DNA of 64,000 bases from Ananas comosus (GCF_001540865.1 NC_033630.1:1645147-1709146); one strand, 5' to 3'. Positions 11,661 through 25,565 are shown, counted from the first letter of the stretch. The notes: generated by a model not told the origin, from the letters alone. Program-made: numbers and translations.

Positions 11661-12332
11661 GGTATCGTTTGATTTGGGAATAAATAAAAAGTGTCTATTT
11701 CGGGGATAGATATAAATTGAGGTATAAGCGGGGATTAAATTAATTTTGCGTTTGGATGAAAATTAGGTTATTCTTGGGAATAAAAAAAAAAGCTTTTGTA
11801 TAGGTAAGATAGAATAAGAAGAATAGTGAGTTTTATAAAAAAAAAAATAATGTATTATCCTCTTATTATATTTAAATTTAAATTTTTAAATTTTTAAATT
11901 ATATTTTTAAATTTAAAATTTCAACTTTGAAATTTCAAAAGTTGAAATTAAAATTTTAAATTTTAAATCTCAAAATTTCAATTCAAAATTTTAAATTTTA
12001 AATCTCAAACTTTAAATTTAAGATCAAATTTAAATTTGAAAAATATAAAATATTAAATTTCAAAATATCAAAATTTGAATTTTAAATTTTAAATTTTAAA
12101 TTTTAATTTTGAGATTACAAATTAAAAATTTTTAAATTTAAATTTNATGTATTAATATAATATAATTAATAATTTTATAATAAAAATAATGTATTATAAT
12201 ATACAATATATTATATTTATATAATTTAGTTTTAATTCAACTTATAATTTTAATTTTGTAATTAAACATTGTAATAGTACTATTCCATCAAAATGGTGAA
12301 AATTCCCGCTTATCCCCTTACCAAACAGATCC
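11661..12332. mobile_element. PIF/Harbinger-like (Tourist-type) non-autonomous element, copy A
   Basis: It starts GGTATCGTTTGATTTGGGAA after TAA and ends ACCAAACAGATCC before TAG, so a 3-bp target duplication is mostly retained. The interior is AT-rich (AAATTTAAATTT words) and contains one N at about 12146. It is homologous throughout to the longer copy at 39.17-40.36 kb. No transposase frame is present. Confidence 0.7.
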
Positions 12333-14734
12333 TAGAAGTTTTCAAAACATTAAAAAACAATCGCCTTACATAATTTAATATGAAAACAAAACATGTGAGT
12401 CTGAGTTCGAATCACACCAAATTCCTAGTTTAGATTAATTTTCTTCATTTAGTTCAAGTGTGTATTTTATAGACTTTGCTCACAAATATGGGGACATGGA
12501 AAAAATGTATTTAGTTTAAGACATTAGATCTTTATATATACCGGTTCTACCAAGGCTAGAATGAATATATGATGTTGAAGTTCCGAGGGTCCACTAAAAA
12601 GCATAGAAGAAGATAAGATTTACATGATATAGATCTCAACTCTAGTAGGGGTTCAATATTAAGCTATACTTAGATACTTCAATACCCCACCTTGAGTCTA
12701 TATATAGAACCCTTCAACCACTTTTTTAAAGATGATAATAAAGCACTCCATCTCTTATAAAAAAAGGGCAAGAAAAAAATCTAGATGTAGGTCCTCTAAT
12801 AGTCTATTGGTAATGGATTAGGTTTGTACTGGTTTTGTGAAAATTGAGATACAAAGATGCTACAAATATATAAAATAAATAATTGAGCATCTATTTATGA
12901 CGGCCAACCTATTTTTGTAAATGTAGGAAGTTGAATTCATGCCTATATTTGTTTCTGTAACCGATGTCGTGAGATTACCGAAACTGGCACTCACAATTGT
13001 ACGAAAATCAATCTTTTGACTTCAACCAGGTGGGAGGCGAAATCTGATTTGTAAAACTTATAAATTTTTCTCAAATTTTTTGCTTCTAAATAGTCTTTTG
13101 CGATCTAATTATGATGTTGTACCTTTTATGGCATGAGCTAATAAACTTAGCCTGAAGAGGACAAGGATAAAAATGTATGGATCTCATTTAGAATATATAT
13201 ATAAAAAAAAACAATTTGCCCCTCCACAGTTTAGTTTATTTTTACCGTGCCATTTTGTGGTCCAAAAATTTGTATTTAACTATCCAATAATTTTATCCCT
13301 ATTTTTATTTAAAAAATCTACTATCAAATAGTATTTCAAAGCATTTTTTTTCATAACCTTAGAAAAATTAAATATAATTTTTAGAACCACATGATGAGAA
13401 AGTTTAAATGAGCTAAACCATAGGAGGGCAAATTGAAGTTTACCCAAAAAAATGCATGGACCTCGCAAAATAGGTACCTAAAGTTTACATATTTTGATTT
13501 TACTATGTAAGCTTATAATATATTTGATTCAGTATTTCCCCATCAGAATTTAAAGAGATATTTTTTACTCTTTTGATAGAATATTTTGTAATCTAATACA
13601 ATATTCCACTATTTAATGTAGTCTACAAGTTTCTAAAGGAAAATTGGTAAATTCTAGAAGAATCTGATAAAATTTTTTCAGAAATTTTTAGAAATAAAAA
13701 AATGTAAGATAAGAGAGTGAATTTAAATATATAGTAAGATAATAAGAGAGTGAAATCAATTTTTTTTAAAATTCAGGCATCCATTTCAAAAAATTGCTAC
13801 AGCTACCACATTATTATTATTTTCATTAATTTTCTCTGATCCTCTTATCACTAGATAAGAGTTGCACCAAAAGGATCACCAAATAATATTTGTCATATCA
13901 TATATAGGGCCAACAAGTTAGTACAATCTACTTATTAGCACATTCCTACCGGTGGATCGTCTCCTAACCTAGTCCTATAATCCACAAAAAAAAAAACCAG
14001 GATATTAAATTAAGAAAATGACCTTTTGGATTAACACAACTAAACTATTACACTAAGTACAAATGACCATAGCCTTACGCCCAAAGATAAATAAAAAAAA
14101 AACCCATGATCATATTGGTTAGTATCATCAAACAGTGTGTTATGTAGTGCCGTGGCCCGACAACCTCGATTTCCCAGCAATAAGTGGAGGAATTATGTAG
14201 CGCACAACACCCTTAAACAATAGGATTATGCCTTGTTTTCGTCCTTGTTTACATGGTGGTCAAAAGTTTAACTCTTAAACTAAGTTAAATCCACATGGCA
14301 CGAAGCTGCTGCTTTCGTTGAACCGCGATTCCGGTGGTCTTTATGAAGTTTTTCGACTGTTGGTTTAGTCTCTCTCCAAGTTTTGCGCATAACAGTGGAT
14401 TAGGAGGGAACTCAATTTATCAGAATAAATGGGCGTGGCCACTGTTAGATGTTAACATATCACCCCCTCCATGGTGAAATGATAACACTATATAAGTGCG
14501 AGTGGGCCGAGTTAGGTCAAATGCTATCACGGCCTAGACCCGTTTTAACTATGACCTGGGCTGAACCCAATCTAGTCCTGATAAACTAAACCTAAGTCAC
14601 GGATTGAATGATGATCACATAGTAGTGTCTGGTAGGTAGGCAATAATCAAACTTTAAAATCATATTAAGTGCAAAATATGGCCAAGTGATTGTGCATGTA
14701 CAAATTTCACAAGAAAAGAGATGGGGAAAGATAC
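12333..14734. other. Intergenic DNA, no gene seen
   Basis: AT-rich sequence, with a slightly more complex segment at 14.1-14.6 kb. No supported coding or RNA feature. Confidence 0.5.
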
Positions 14735-17700
14735 CTGAAAAAGGCAGACCTTTATTAGTGATGCCAGATCAAGTCATAGTGATGTTGGATGAGCCTGTAA
14801 TGAAAATTGTACGAAATAAGTTGATTCTAATTCGATTTAGGACAAAATGCGGAACAATCCAATAACATTTATATCAAGCATACCTGTTGGTTTAAGTTGT
14901 TTTTCTTCCTTGTAGTCCCCTCAATCAAAGCATAGAATAGAGTAAGCACAAAGACCTCTTATTCGAACAGGTAGATACTGCTCCCCTGTCAAATCATCTT
15001 GAAATTGCATCTCAAACTATTGTAGGATCCTTCTATCTTTGTCCCTTTTTTGGTGTTCTAAAGATGCTTTGTTTGTATCCCTGCCATTCTCTCCCAATGG
15101 AGAAGATGCTTGGTTTGTATTGAAACCACTGTAACATACGGCACGTGTCAACTCATTTATTCATTACGGAAACAGCAGTTGAATCAATAACTGTGCTTAG
15201 AACTTTTCAAAGAAAACTCAACAGGAACAAAAAAACCATTCAATAGGCTGAACAAGCACATCAACTATAGGTCTCTCTCTGGTGCTAAATTCTGTGAGAG
15301 ACTTAAGTATAGAAGTATCTATCATAGATGAAAATTCAACTGCTTAAACGAATCTATTACCCAGGAAAACGATGATAACCATACTAACACAATAACAGCC
15401 TAGTTTAATAGGTAAAGAAGGTTAGAGATAGAAGTAGAGCAACAAGAAATCTATCTAAAAATTTTACATATTATATCATCCATTTGTAAGGTGATCAGAC
15501 TGTGGAAAGATTAGAAATAATAGTGAAACAATATCCGTTAGCAATGTCGAAGTCTCTGATTAGATAAAAGAACATAAAATAATGATCATTGATGCTACCC
15601 AAATGGTTATCCTGAAAATTGGACCTCACTATCACATTTGTCAATATCGGTACCACCTCCGCTCTCGCCATATCCATCACCGCCATCATTGTCCTCACAT
15701 GACACCTAACCCCATGCCTAATCATTTTAAATCAAGAAAATGGCTCAATATGTGTTCCTCTTGACTGATCCATAGACTAAAGTAACAAGAATAAAACCAC
15801 TAGCACTGTAAACAAAATGAAAAGATAAGTCTCACACCCTGAAAGTGTTTTCCATACTAACATTACGTACAAGCTGCTTTGAGAATTAACTTACCCAGCA
15901 AAGTTAGATGGAAGAACTAACTTCTAAGATATCAAGCCCTGAATTATTTGATTTTCCTTCTAAACAGATGAGAAATACAAGTATCTATGATAATAATTCA
16001 GTAAGTTTTCTTGTAATCAGTTGAATTCAGGCACTTTACTACAACAGTGAAAAAACTAACACAATTTTATAACTCAATTGTCTCATAATCTGTTAATTCC
16101 AGGCAGTTTACTACAATAACAAGAAACTGAACTTTAAAGCGAAAATAAAAATCATACTGGATGTCTTTATCATGCAAAACCCTTTTAGATTCACTAATCC
16201 AAATATCCCAACAATGCCTACTAGTGGAAGATACTTTTTCTCACCCTAGTATTTAAGTGTTAGTGAAGATTATTCTTTTCACCTTCAGGCATTGGTTGTT
16301 CCTTAAATCATAGTAAAGTATGCTTGCAAGCAGCCAAGATATAACTAAACACAGTGATCTCCAGTTTATCAGGCACAGCAAGGATCTATTATTATGTCTC
16401 ACAAATAATCAGGACGATGCAAATTTTTATCTTCAAGTATATTTTACATCCTTATGTTCTCTTCTAGTATTATGAAGCCGTGAAAAGCACCAACAAGACA
16501 TAATTGAACAGTCAGATGAACAGGGCAAGTAACGTGATACGCAAAATAATCAATTAACAAGATGCTGCATTTTAATGCATCACGGTAAAATAATCTTCCA
16601 AGCACTTCCAGGTTTACTGAGGTAAGAGAACACCATTTCGGGCTGATAGATACTCACTTTCACCGTAACAATAATATGTTGGTTTCATCAGAGTAATGCA
16701 CATACTGTGCACCACAAAGGTAGAAAAAAATATTATTTACTAGTTTTACTAGGTTTGCTCCATTAAAAGCCAGATACAAACATTTCCCTCTAGTTAAACC
16801 TTCAGCAAATCATAGCATTAGCAATGAAGTAAATAATTTGATAGTAAGACTTCATTAAAAAGACCGACCTCAGCTTTGACATAAACAGATTAGACTGGTA
16901 AGCAACTACTGAAAATCACTTGTAAGCGACCTGTAAGAACTGTCTCGAAACCAACCTACACCAGCACAAAAAGAGTTGCTATAGATGACATCAAGCATCT
17001 CCCTGATGCATCAGTCGCTTACCCATTAAAACAAATTTCCTTTCAAACACATACCCCTTCACTGCAAAACACAACAACAATTTAGGCAGAATTGTTGTCC
17101 TCTCCATTTTTGCGATTTTAGGCATTGTCTCAATGTTCATATCGTCTATAAATACTAATATCTGAAGAGCTCTTAAGAAACTTGTAAAACCTAGAGATGA
17201 CAAGATGCGAATAACCTTACACTTATCAGTTGTATCATTCTTTAGGTGGTGCTGACTAATGACTTAACTCGAAATAATACTTCGTCTCAGAATTCGTAAA
17301 AGAAACAAAGTAAAAGAAAATGTAAAGCTATATTATGATCCTTTCAACCTACTTCGGTTAAGAGAGCCTAAATCGCCTTTCAACAAAATTGCTGTATCCC
17401 AGTAAATCAGACACCAGAAATTAATCAAGCACTACACTGTCCAGCACTCCAAAGTTTCCTAATCCCACATTATGACTAGAATTCCTTGTCTCTTAGACCC
17501 AAACCAGTTTACTCGTTATCAGTACCAAAGGGGGTATCCGAAGTTCGATTAGCACCTTAAGGTTCCATTGCACCTAAGGTTATCTTAGCATAACATGTCG
17601 CCATTTACAGTCACTGCATTATACAGCAAGTGCCCAGTACCAATTCAGTAAGTAGTTAGTAAGAACATAGAAATATTCATCTGATAGGTAGCCTCTTGAC

Positions 17701-18441
17701 AAAGAAAGCCTAATGGATTAACTTATATCAACTTTTGCATCTATTAAGTCGTTGACGAGGTCGAAATAGAAGGAGCACGCAATGTAAGCAGCTGGATAAA
17801 GAGATTACTCAAAAAATCATTAGGTTGGGTGGGCAGATTCAACCTGATACAGCATGACATGATAAGAATTCACAAGCCCACATTGCTGATATGGGATAGA
17901 GAAATTACCGTTCGCTGCAACAATACTTTTTGCAAGACCACAAAACAAGATCAAGAAAAATACATGCGAACGGCGGGCATAAAACAATACTGAAGGACTT
18001 GCTTTTGGGCACATTTCTACCGGACGACGGCGGCTCAATTAACGAAGGATTTGTTAAGCAATAAATGGATTTTAAAACGGATCAAATAAGAACTTCTGAA
18101 GAACAAGAAATCACCCATTCTAAGAGCTCTCATATTTGTAACGCAAGTAAAGGTATTCCGCCGTGGGATTCGTTCACAAGAATTTGTATGAACGACCAAT
18201 CCTCTGATCCCTCTGCGGTGAACAAAATAATCGCGATACATTGCTTCCTTCTTACCAGTTCATTGTGCTAAACCCACTAATTCAACAACAAAACTCTAAA
18301 TTTCACATCCTGAATCAAAAGGTGCATCGAATCGAAACAACAATCCCCCTCCCACCAAACAGTGTAAAAGCCAATTTGAATGTGTATGATTGCTTGTTCA
18401 GAGCTTCGCTGAGCATAAATGAGAAAAATACGATCATGCAT

Positions 18442-18494
<53 letters not shown>

Positions 18495-18495
18495 N

Positions 18496-18537
<42 letters not shown>

Positions 18538-18973
18538 TCAATGAACAACAAATGCGGGTACTCACATGATCAGAGTTTGCGATTGATGATTCGAACGAAA
18601 ATCAGGTAGTATTACTAAATTAAATACCTGCTGTGTACAGTAGAATGTGACAAATGTGGCATAGATATTAAATCAGATGCTTAATTAACATAAGATTCAC
18701 ATACTGCGCACATCAAAATTAGACATGCACTCGGATCAACAAATCGAAACCCTAGAACAAGTGTGGTGAGTAGAGATAGACAGTGCAAAGATGACCACCT
18801 GGTGAAGAAATCGGCGCCGGAATCGTCACGAAGATGAAATCGGTGCGATTCGGTGCCGTTTTCTTCGTATTTCCCGCGAACGCTCCGCCAAAATTCGAAT
18901 TTCGAAGGTGAAAAATGCGTGGAGAAGTAAAATGCAGTTCACTAGGCCGAGGCAATTTCAAGTTTTCAAGCAT
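14735..18973 (-). other. Possible unassigned spliced transcription unit (minus strand)
   Basis: This block is low in recognisable transposons and ends at a promoter-like region. On the minus strand a start ATG at 18973 opens a 58-codon frame reaching a CAG|GTGG donor-like site at 18799. Short exon-like segments with consensus splice borders occur at 17023-17061 (open in the frame KGYVFERKFVLM), 16664-16704 (YVHYSDETNILLL) and about 14890-15030 (contains FQDDLTGEQYLPVRIRG). I could not chain them into one frame with confidence and I do not recognise the protein. It could be a small gene with tiny exons, a decayed gene or a non-coding spliced RNA. Confidence 0.35.
18447..18534. repeat. (TA)n microsatellite with one undetermined base
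   Basis: A nearly pure TA dinucleotide run of about 85 bp containing an N at about 18495, where the assembly evidently could not be resolved. Confidence 0.95.
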
Positions 18974-19060
18974 TAACCGTGTTTGGGTCGGGCCGGGTCG
19001 GCCAACGCGGAGGTTCGGCCCATAACATATTCGGCCCGTTTATTTAGGCCCAACCTGTTT
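18860..19060 (-). promoter_or_regulatory. Promoter-like block with E2F-like and site II (GGCCCA) motifs
   Basis: TTTCCCGC at 18870-18877 is a perfect match to the E2F consensus TTTSSCGC. CCGCCAAAA at 18885-18893 is a near match on the other strand. GGCCCA occurs near 19017 and again near 19047. In plants GGCCCA (site II) marks promoters of growth-related and housekeeping genes. The block suggests transcription from about 18.95 kb leftwards. Confidence 0.5.
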
Positions 19061-20040
19061 GCTGATGAGAATGAACGAGTCTATCCAATTCCAACTCGCC
19101 TGTAAATTTTTTTTTTTCCCTTTAATATTTAAAAATTTGAACGATAAGAATAAAGATGATTCTGGTGCGTTTGATCGGAAATAAGACTCACAGGAGGTCC
19201 CAATCACAGCCGTCCAACTGCCGGCCTGTACGGTAACCTCCCCAGTTTGGCAGTTCCCTCACCTCTCATTCGGTGTATCATCGTGTCCCAACGGACTTTT
19301 TTCAAAACGGCCCAATAAAATTTTTAACTGAATAAATAATTTTATGAAATCTTTTTTTGGCAAATTATTTTTTTTTTATCATATAGAATCATATTAAAAT
19401 TTTCTCTTAGAGACGGTAAACGTTTCACCGTCTTACTAATTTTTCACAAAAATAATGAATCATTTACCATTTTTTACTTATTTATTGTTTCTTTCTATAT
19501 CTCATATATAATTTTAATAACCATATAAAAATTTCAACAATCACATATAATCTTAACAACCTAAAAATCTTAATAATTTATCACCCAACAATCAAATAAA
19601 AATTCTAATAATCTACGTATAATTCTAAAAATTCTAATAATCTACGTATAATTCTAACAACCTTTTTTCTGTTTTTTTTTTAAGTCTGGAAGACTTTCAG
19701 AATGCGGTGAACGATTACGCGGCTCCGATCGTGGCGAAGAGAAGAATATTAGTTTGCGAAATATAAATTTGGAAGGATTATTTTGTAAAAAGGTTCCGCC
19801 CAAACATATCCAACGGTCAGGATCTCGTGATCTCCCACAGTCCAATAACATCGCATCCTCGTGACATTGACTGCTTCTCTCTCTCTCTCCTCCCCAAGAA
19901 GGAATCGGACAAAAAAAATCAAAAAACAAACCCCCTGTAGTTTCTTTATTTGCATAACTCCAAGGTCACACCCGGTCAAGCCATTGTACCTGGGCCCATT
20001 CTTTCTCCATCCATATCTTTTATCTTATTATATATATTTT
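19061..20040. other. Intergenic DNA, no gene seen
   Basis: AT-rich, with a more GC-balanced part at 19.18-19.27 kb and 19.7-20.0 kb. Open frames here on both strands have no recognisable domain. Confidence 0.5.
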
Positions 20041-20570
20041 TGGTGAAAATATTATAATAACCCCTCGACAATATTATATTTCTGAAATAACCTGCTACAT
20101 TTTACTATTCCTTAATTCTTATACTAGCTCCATCGATTTTTTTTTCTTTTTTTTTTAATTTTTTACCGACCGTCTCTAGAGCAAGTGGCAAAGGGCTTGG
20201 TGATTGATACCTGAGACCTAAGTTTGAATCCTAGTTGATTCACATTTCTAGCTAAGCGTGCTATCTATCTCTCTCAAAAAAAAAAAAAAAAATTCTTTTT
20301 TTTTATTTAGATTATTTTAAAATAGCCAAGTTGAAGATCTTATTAAATTGAATAATTTTATTGTCTATTGCTGATTAAATGTATAATTTTATTTGGTAAA
20401 AAAATAATTAAAATTATCTGATTTGATTGAATTAGTGATGAATACAATAAAATCTCCTAATAACTATAGTAGGTGAGGTGATCTCCATCCATTTTTTCTA
20501 AAAGTAAAAAATAAAGTTGAATGGTTATTTCAAAATAATCTATATTTGAGGGGGCTCTCCACACATTTTC
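20041..20570. mobile_element. Inverted-repeat DNA element upstream of MYB, with nested SINE
   Basis: The left end (GAAAATATTATAATAACCCC, then TCGACAATATTATATTTCTG) is inverted at the right end (TTTCAAAATAATCTATATTT, then GAGGGGGCTCTCCACACATT). The ends resemble those at 6.34-6.80 kb. A SINE has inserted inside. The element lies within about 260 bp of the MYB start codon. Confidence 0.55.
20165..20294 (+). mobile_element. tRNA-derived SINE copy 4 (plus, internally deleted)
   Basis: ACCGACCGTCTCTAGAGCAA starts the tRNA-like head, box B is AGTTTGAATCC, and the tail is GCGTGCTATCTATCTCTCTC plus A-run. The TTTATTTCTAAATGAAATAA body segment found in other copies is missing. Confidence 0.8.
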
Positions 20571-20829
20571 ACCCATCTTTTTTTCTCACGCCAACTTTAT
20601 TAGAACTTTAACTTTTTTTTCTTCCCCAGCTTTTACTATTCAGAACATAGCAAGATCAATTCAATTTTTTTTTGTATCTCCCAACTCTTTTGTACTCTTC
20701 ACCACTACAAAAAGCGCTCCACCTTTCTCTGCTTCCTTTTACTAGGCTTTTTCGGCTTCTTGGAGAAGAGCTTTTCATTTTTATTTTATTTTTATTTTTC
20801 TCAAGAGGTGTGTAGTGATCATCATCACC

Positions 20830-21789
20830 ATGGGGAGAGCTCCGTGTTGTGATAAGGCCAATGTTAAGAGGGGGCCATGGTCCCCCGAAGAGGATGATGC
20901 TTTAAGGAACTACGTTGAGAAACATGGGAGTGGTGGGAGCTGGATATCCTTGCCTCAAAAAGCAGGTTTTTTTTTTTAAAAAAAAAAATTATTTTTCTTC
21001 CTCCTTATTGTGTATTTTCTTTGTTTCTCGAGTGCCCATTTGTAAATTTTTATCTATTTTGTCACTTTTTTAATATTTTTTTTGCAACCTTAGTTGCTTC
21101 AACATTTTTTTTTTTTTGGAGTAAATAATATTATGATCCAAGAGTAGTGGGTTTTTGTTTTTTGTTTCTCCTCTCCTTTGAGAACAAATAGAAGTGGATG
21201 TTTAGAATGAGTAATCAATCACAAAAGGAGAGAATGGCTTTTGAGCTTTCTCAAGTTGGTGTTTAATTTCATCTTTTATGCTATTGAACAATGCTTTGTT
21301 TTTCACTTTAATTCCCTAAACTACCTTATATTTATTTTTTTTAGGCCTCAAACGATGTGGAAAAAGTTGTCGCTTAAGATGGCTCAATTACCTTCGACCT
21401 GATATCAAGCATGGTGGCTTCACCGAAGAAGAAGATAACATCATCTACGCTCTCTACCAAAAAATAGGAAGCAGGTAACTAACACCAACTCTAAGTTTAA
21501 AATTTTACTTTTCCGATCCCTTCATTATCGTCACTTTTTAACTCATTATGTGTTTTTCTATCTTTTATTAGATGGTCCGTGATAGCCTCGCAGCTCCCCG
21601 GGAGAACCGATAACGATATCAAGAACTATTGGAACACGAAGCTTAAGAAGCGTATGATCATGTCGCAAAGTAACGTTCCTACTACTACCGCCGCAGCCGC
21701 CGCATCGCATAGCGTCGTTCGCACTGCGTCGACACCGCCGCTCATTATCCCCACGGTTAAAATGGAGGGCTACAACTGCGACGATTTCA

Positions 21790-21830
<41 letters not shown>

Positions 21831-22148
21831 TTCCCAGAAGCCGAAGTTTTTCTGGAACATTCTGGGTTCAACGAGAGAGTTCACAAGTTTGCCGAAGAAG
21901 GTTCCACCACTTGCTCCTCCAACATCACGGTTGAGAACAGCAACATTAACTGGTGCACAAGTGCATGTGGTGAGAGTTACATTAATGGGTTTCTCGCTGA
22001 GTTTGGGTTAGGGTCTCCTGGGGAGTTACTGGGTGGGTACTATGCTAATTTGGAGAAGAAGGGGGAGCATGATGCAAATTTTGGACCTCTTGGTAACATG
22101 TGGGTTACTGGTGACACCAAGCCAAAAGGTTTATTCCAATATTCTTAG
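20830..22148 (+). CDS. R2R3-MYB transcription factor, subgroup 14 (RAX/MYB36-like)
   Basis: Three exons: 20830-20965, 21345-21474 and 21572-22148, with GT-AG introns in phases 1 and 2, the standard R2R3-MYB positions; 843 nt code for 280 aa. The N-terminus [20 protein letters not shown] is typical of subgroup 14. R2 tryptophans are W17, W38 and W58; R3 has F71, W90 and W109. The R3 segment lacks the bHLH-binding signature. The DNA-binding region ends near residue 116 with LKKR. The C-terminal half is poorly conserved, with a proline run encoded by CCG repeats (about 21790-21828). Relatives control axillary meristem formation (RAX) or Casparian strip differentiation (MYB36); which role applies cannot be told from this sequence. 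All exons join in frame with no break. A (CTT)n tract lies just past the stop. Confidence 0.95.
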
Positions 22149-23265
22149 CATGGTATCAACAAAATGATCTTCTTCTTCTTCTTCTTCTTCTTCTTCTTTC
22201 TTTCTTTTTTTTTTTTTTTTTGGTGGAAAACATCAGCCTCTGAAACTTGATCTTCTCTTGTTTAGTGGTAGATGGATACATGAAAATGGATATATTAATT
22301 AGGGCTTAATTTGACTATAAGGTTGTGGAGTTTGAGCTACACTATGTTTTCATGGCTGGAAAATTAAGTTTTTGTTTTGTATTAATTAGCGCATTAATTA
22401 TGTTTGAATTAGCAAACATGTATACATGCATGTGTAATGTTGAATGAGACTCGGTCTTATGTTTAATTTGTAGCTGAATGGCAAGGAAATGTTGGAGGTC
22501 ACAAAACTTGCATGAGAGAGAGAGAGAGAGAGAGAAGATTCCTTTCTTTTATGCATCTTTGGTTCCAAGCTTGTTAAAAAAAATTGTATTTTAATTCAAT
22601 TTTTTAATATTTTGATTTTATTACTAAATATTTTAATTTATTCGATTTGACAGACAGTTCGACTTCAAAATTTAAATTTTAATAAGTTGTATATCTTTAC
22701 AAACTTACTTAATTATATATTTCATACAATTCTCATAATTATAATTTATTTAAATAAATAATTAGCTTAACTTTTGAAATTAAAATTTTATTGACCGACT
22801 TAAACTAAACGAATTAAAAAATTCAATAGTAAAATTAAATTTAAAAAATCAAATAGTCGATACAAAATAATTCTATACCATTTTANCATATTTAGAAAAG
22901 GAGGAGACATGATGGGTACTTCTAGCTAACAAAACAGTAAAAAATGGGGCCTATAAAAGAAATTATATATATATATATATATATATATTGGGTTTATCTT
23001 ATTTTATTTTAAAACAAAGGGGAAAAAAACAATGTGGAAAAGGCCTTTTTTCATGCACAGGCTACATGAGAGTTTGAACATGTCAGAGTATCAACTTCGT
23101 ACACCACTCGCCTGTCACGTCTCAGCAGACGTTTTTTAATTTCTTCAGCAGCCTCTGACTCTTGGCTCAACACATTAATTAATTGGTTGCAATTTGTTTA
23201 ATATATGATTATTAATTTGCTTACTTCTTCTTAATTAATTGAAAGAGTTTAACCATGTGAATCTA
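22149..23265. other. MYB 3' flank with simple repeats
   Basis: Contains (CTT)n at about 22170-22200, (GA)n near 22512-22536, a TA run near 22965-22988 and one N at about 22886. No further gene seen. Confidence 0.5.
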
Positions 23266-25565
23266 ATGAAGCTGAGTCGTCGCTGTTCTAGAGCTTATAG
23301 AAATATTCGCAAGTTTGTGCAGGGTTGAATGATTCTAGAAATCCATCGAGCTTAGTCTTAAAGATCGACAGTCGTTTAAGATTAATTTTAACATAGTAAG
23401 AATTTACTGCAAATAGTTTTATATTAAATAATTATAAAAAATTTAAAAAAAATTAGCATATACTAGCGGTTCAGATCTACTAGGTTTAAGCTTTTAGATC
23501 GAATAAGCTCTCTCAGATATATTGCGTATTTAGGCTCACGTTGTTCTAAGCAGGGTTTAAAATTTTCTCATTACATGCATGTGGTGTCAGAACCGATAGT
23601 TTGACAATCACGAGCTACTTGTCGCTAGCGATTCTTACAAACACCCTTGTTGGATATTTAGGTAAGTCATTCCATGAAGAGACAATAGAATAATAAAACA
23701 AAATAATTGCTATAAAATGGGGGACAAGAGAATCAAACTTCAACCGCGGCGGCTTAAGATTAGTTTTAGCACCCTTGCTTTATGGCGAATGTGAGAATTC
23801 AATTTTGAGACTCGACAGCTTAGGATTAGTCTTAACACTCCTGCAGGATATTAAGTTATGTGATCATAAAGATACAATGGAATAATAAAAAAGCTATTAT
23901 CCATATATATTGATGGATACGGGAATCAAACTCTAAATCTTTTTTAGGAGAGGGAGTTTGCGACTAACCCCAAGTAGCTCAGGATTAGTTTTAACAACTT
24001 AAAGTAAGTTTTAAAGCATTGGAAAAGTCTAATCAAATGAAAATGACACCTTTTTTTTTTTTCTTTTTCAACAGTACAGTCTATCAGATAGGGAGCCCTT
24101 TTGATGTTGCATTTGGAGTGTTGATATATACTTAAACTGTTCTATGGTTTCCTAAAAAACCCTAAAATTTAAACCCACAAGCAACAAGTGACTATGAAAG
24201 TGTTGGAGCTCTATTAATTGTTAGGTGACACAGTAGTTAAGTAGCTTTCCATTTATTAAAGTTCCCAAACTACCATTCCTCCTTCCTATCTCCTTTTTTT
24301 GCAATCTCACTTATTGAAAAGTTATAATAAAGAGAGAGAAATTTAGTTGGGGTATAAATTAGAAAACTTTTGCTAAAGCAGGAAATATTAAGAATGGCAA
24401 TGGACCATGCTTTAGTGCCAATTAAGAAAAGGATTTGGGCGATTTTGATAGCTAAGTTTTAACTTCACATGCTTGTACCTTTCCTCTCATTCAAAATTCT
24501 TTCTCCGAGAAACCGCGAAACGATTACAATTGCTACAAATTTTCGAATTCAGTTTAAATGCCAAATTTGAATGATTACATTTTATTCTAGATAGAGAATA
24601 TTTCATTTTCGTCAAAAGCATACCTAGCTAGCTAGCCATGGTCGCGTAACACTACAACTCGTCTATGACAATTTGTACAAAATTTGCTAATTATAGGAGT
24701 TTGCTGATCGATCGACTTTGTGGTGATCAACGCGCAAACTATTGTAATCGCGTTGCGCTTAATAGCTTTTTCTCTTCAAAAACTTATCGTGATGTATTAT
24801 TTGATTTTTGAAGAGTCGACAAAATTACAAGTTTGGTTGATTCAAGAACCTAAAGTTTCGCCAATGGACAAGGTCCTAGTTATTTCTGAAAATTTATCCT
24901 GGTAAGTAGTAATGGAACTCTTAAATTTATAACCAACTTGCGTTAATATACGAGTTATTTGAGGCATTTGACCATTATAGCTCGGTTTTTTTTTTTTTTT
25001 TAATCCCCTAGTTCTCTTTTTTTTTTTTTTTTTTTTTTGCTTTCTTTTATTGCTTTTGCTTTTTTTTTTTTCTTTTTGTTTTGTTCTTTGGGNATGCATT
25101 GGTACACATTTTTTTTTTTTTTTTTTTTTTTGGTTTGTTTGTTTAACATTAAACTTTTCCTCTAGAGCATTGATTTCAAAGTTTCATCAATTCTTGTACC
25201 ATAAAGAAATTTTAGTGCACTGGTTTAGTATAAAATACGTTCACCGACATACAGAAAAAAAAAAGAAAAAAAAAAGAAAAAAAAGAAAGAAAAATTAAAA
25301 AAAGAACAGGATCACAATCATGTTCTTCTAGATGTCATGAATGAAGAGTAGTACATCTATAAATAACATACCTTTTAATTTAAATGTTAATTTCTAATTA
25401 CAGTATTGTCATATAAGAATAATTTTAATTTTAATTTTAATTAAGTCTACTTCATCAATCAACATAACCCATAAATATATTGCTTGAAGTCAACCTAATG
25501 GTGCTATTTGATTGACTTAATTTTTCCATGATGTTAACAATGTGCTTTTTCATACAAGATTACAA
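23266..25565. other. Intergenic DNA with possible LTR-element relics
   Basis: TGGTGTCAGAACC near 23582 resembles a plant retrotransposon primer-binding site (TGGTATCAGAGCC) following a CATGCA end. Several segments between 23.6 and 24.0 kb repeat GGATTAGTTTTAACA-type words and recur near 29.65-29.82 kb. No reverse transcriptase, gag or paired LTRs are visible. T-rich runs and one N occur near 25.0-25.13 kb. Confidence 0.35.

Noticed and set aside
18241..18609. 122-codon frame with Tyr-Ile repeats
   Set aside because: It is translation of a TA microsatellite containing an N.
21558..21884. Arg-rich minus-strand frame opposite MYB exon 3
   Set aside because: Generated by the reverse of the CCG-repeat proline run.
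23266..23590. Solo LTR suggested by a primer-binding-like word
   Set aside because: The matching 5' end and target duplication were not found, so it is only mentioned as a possibility.
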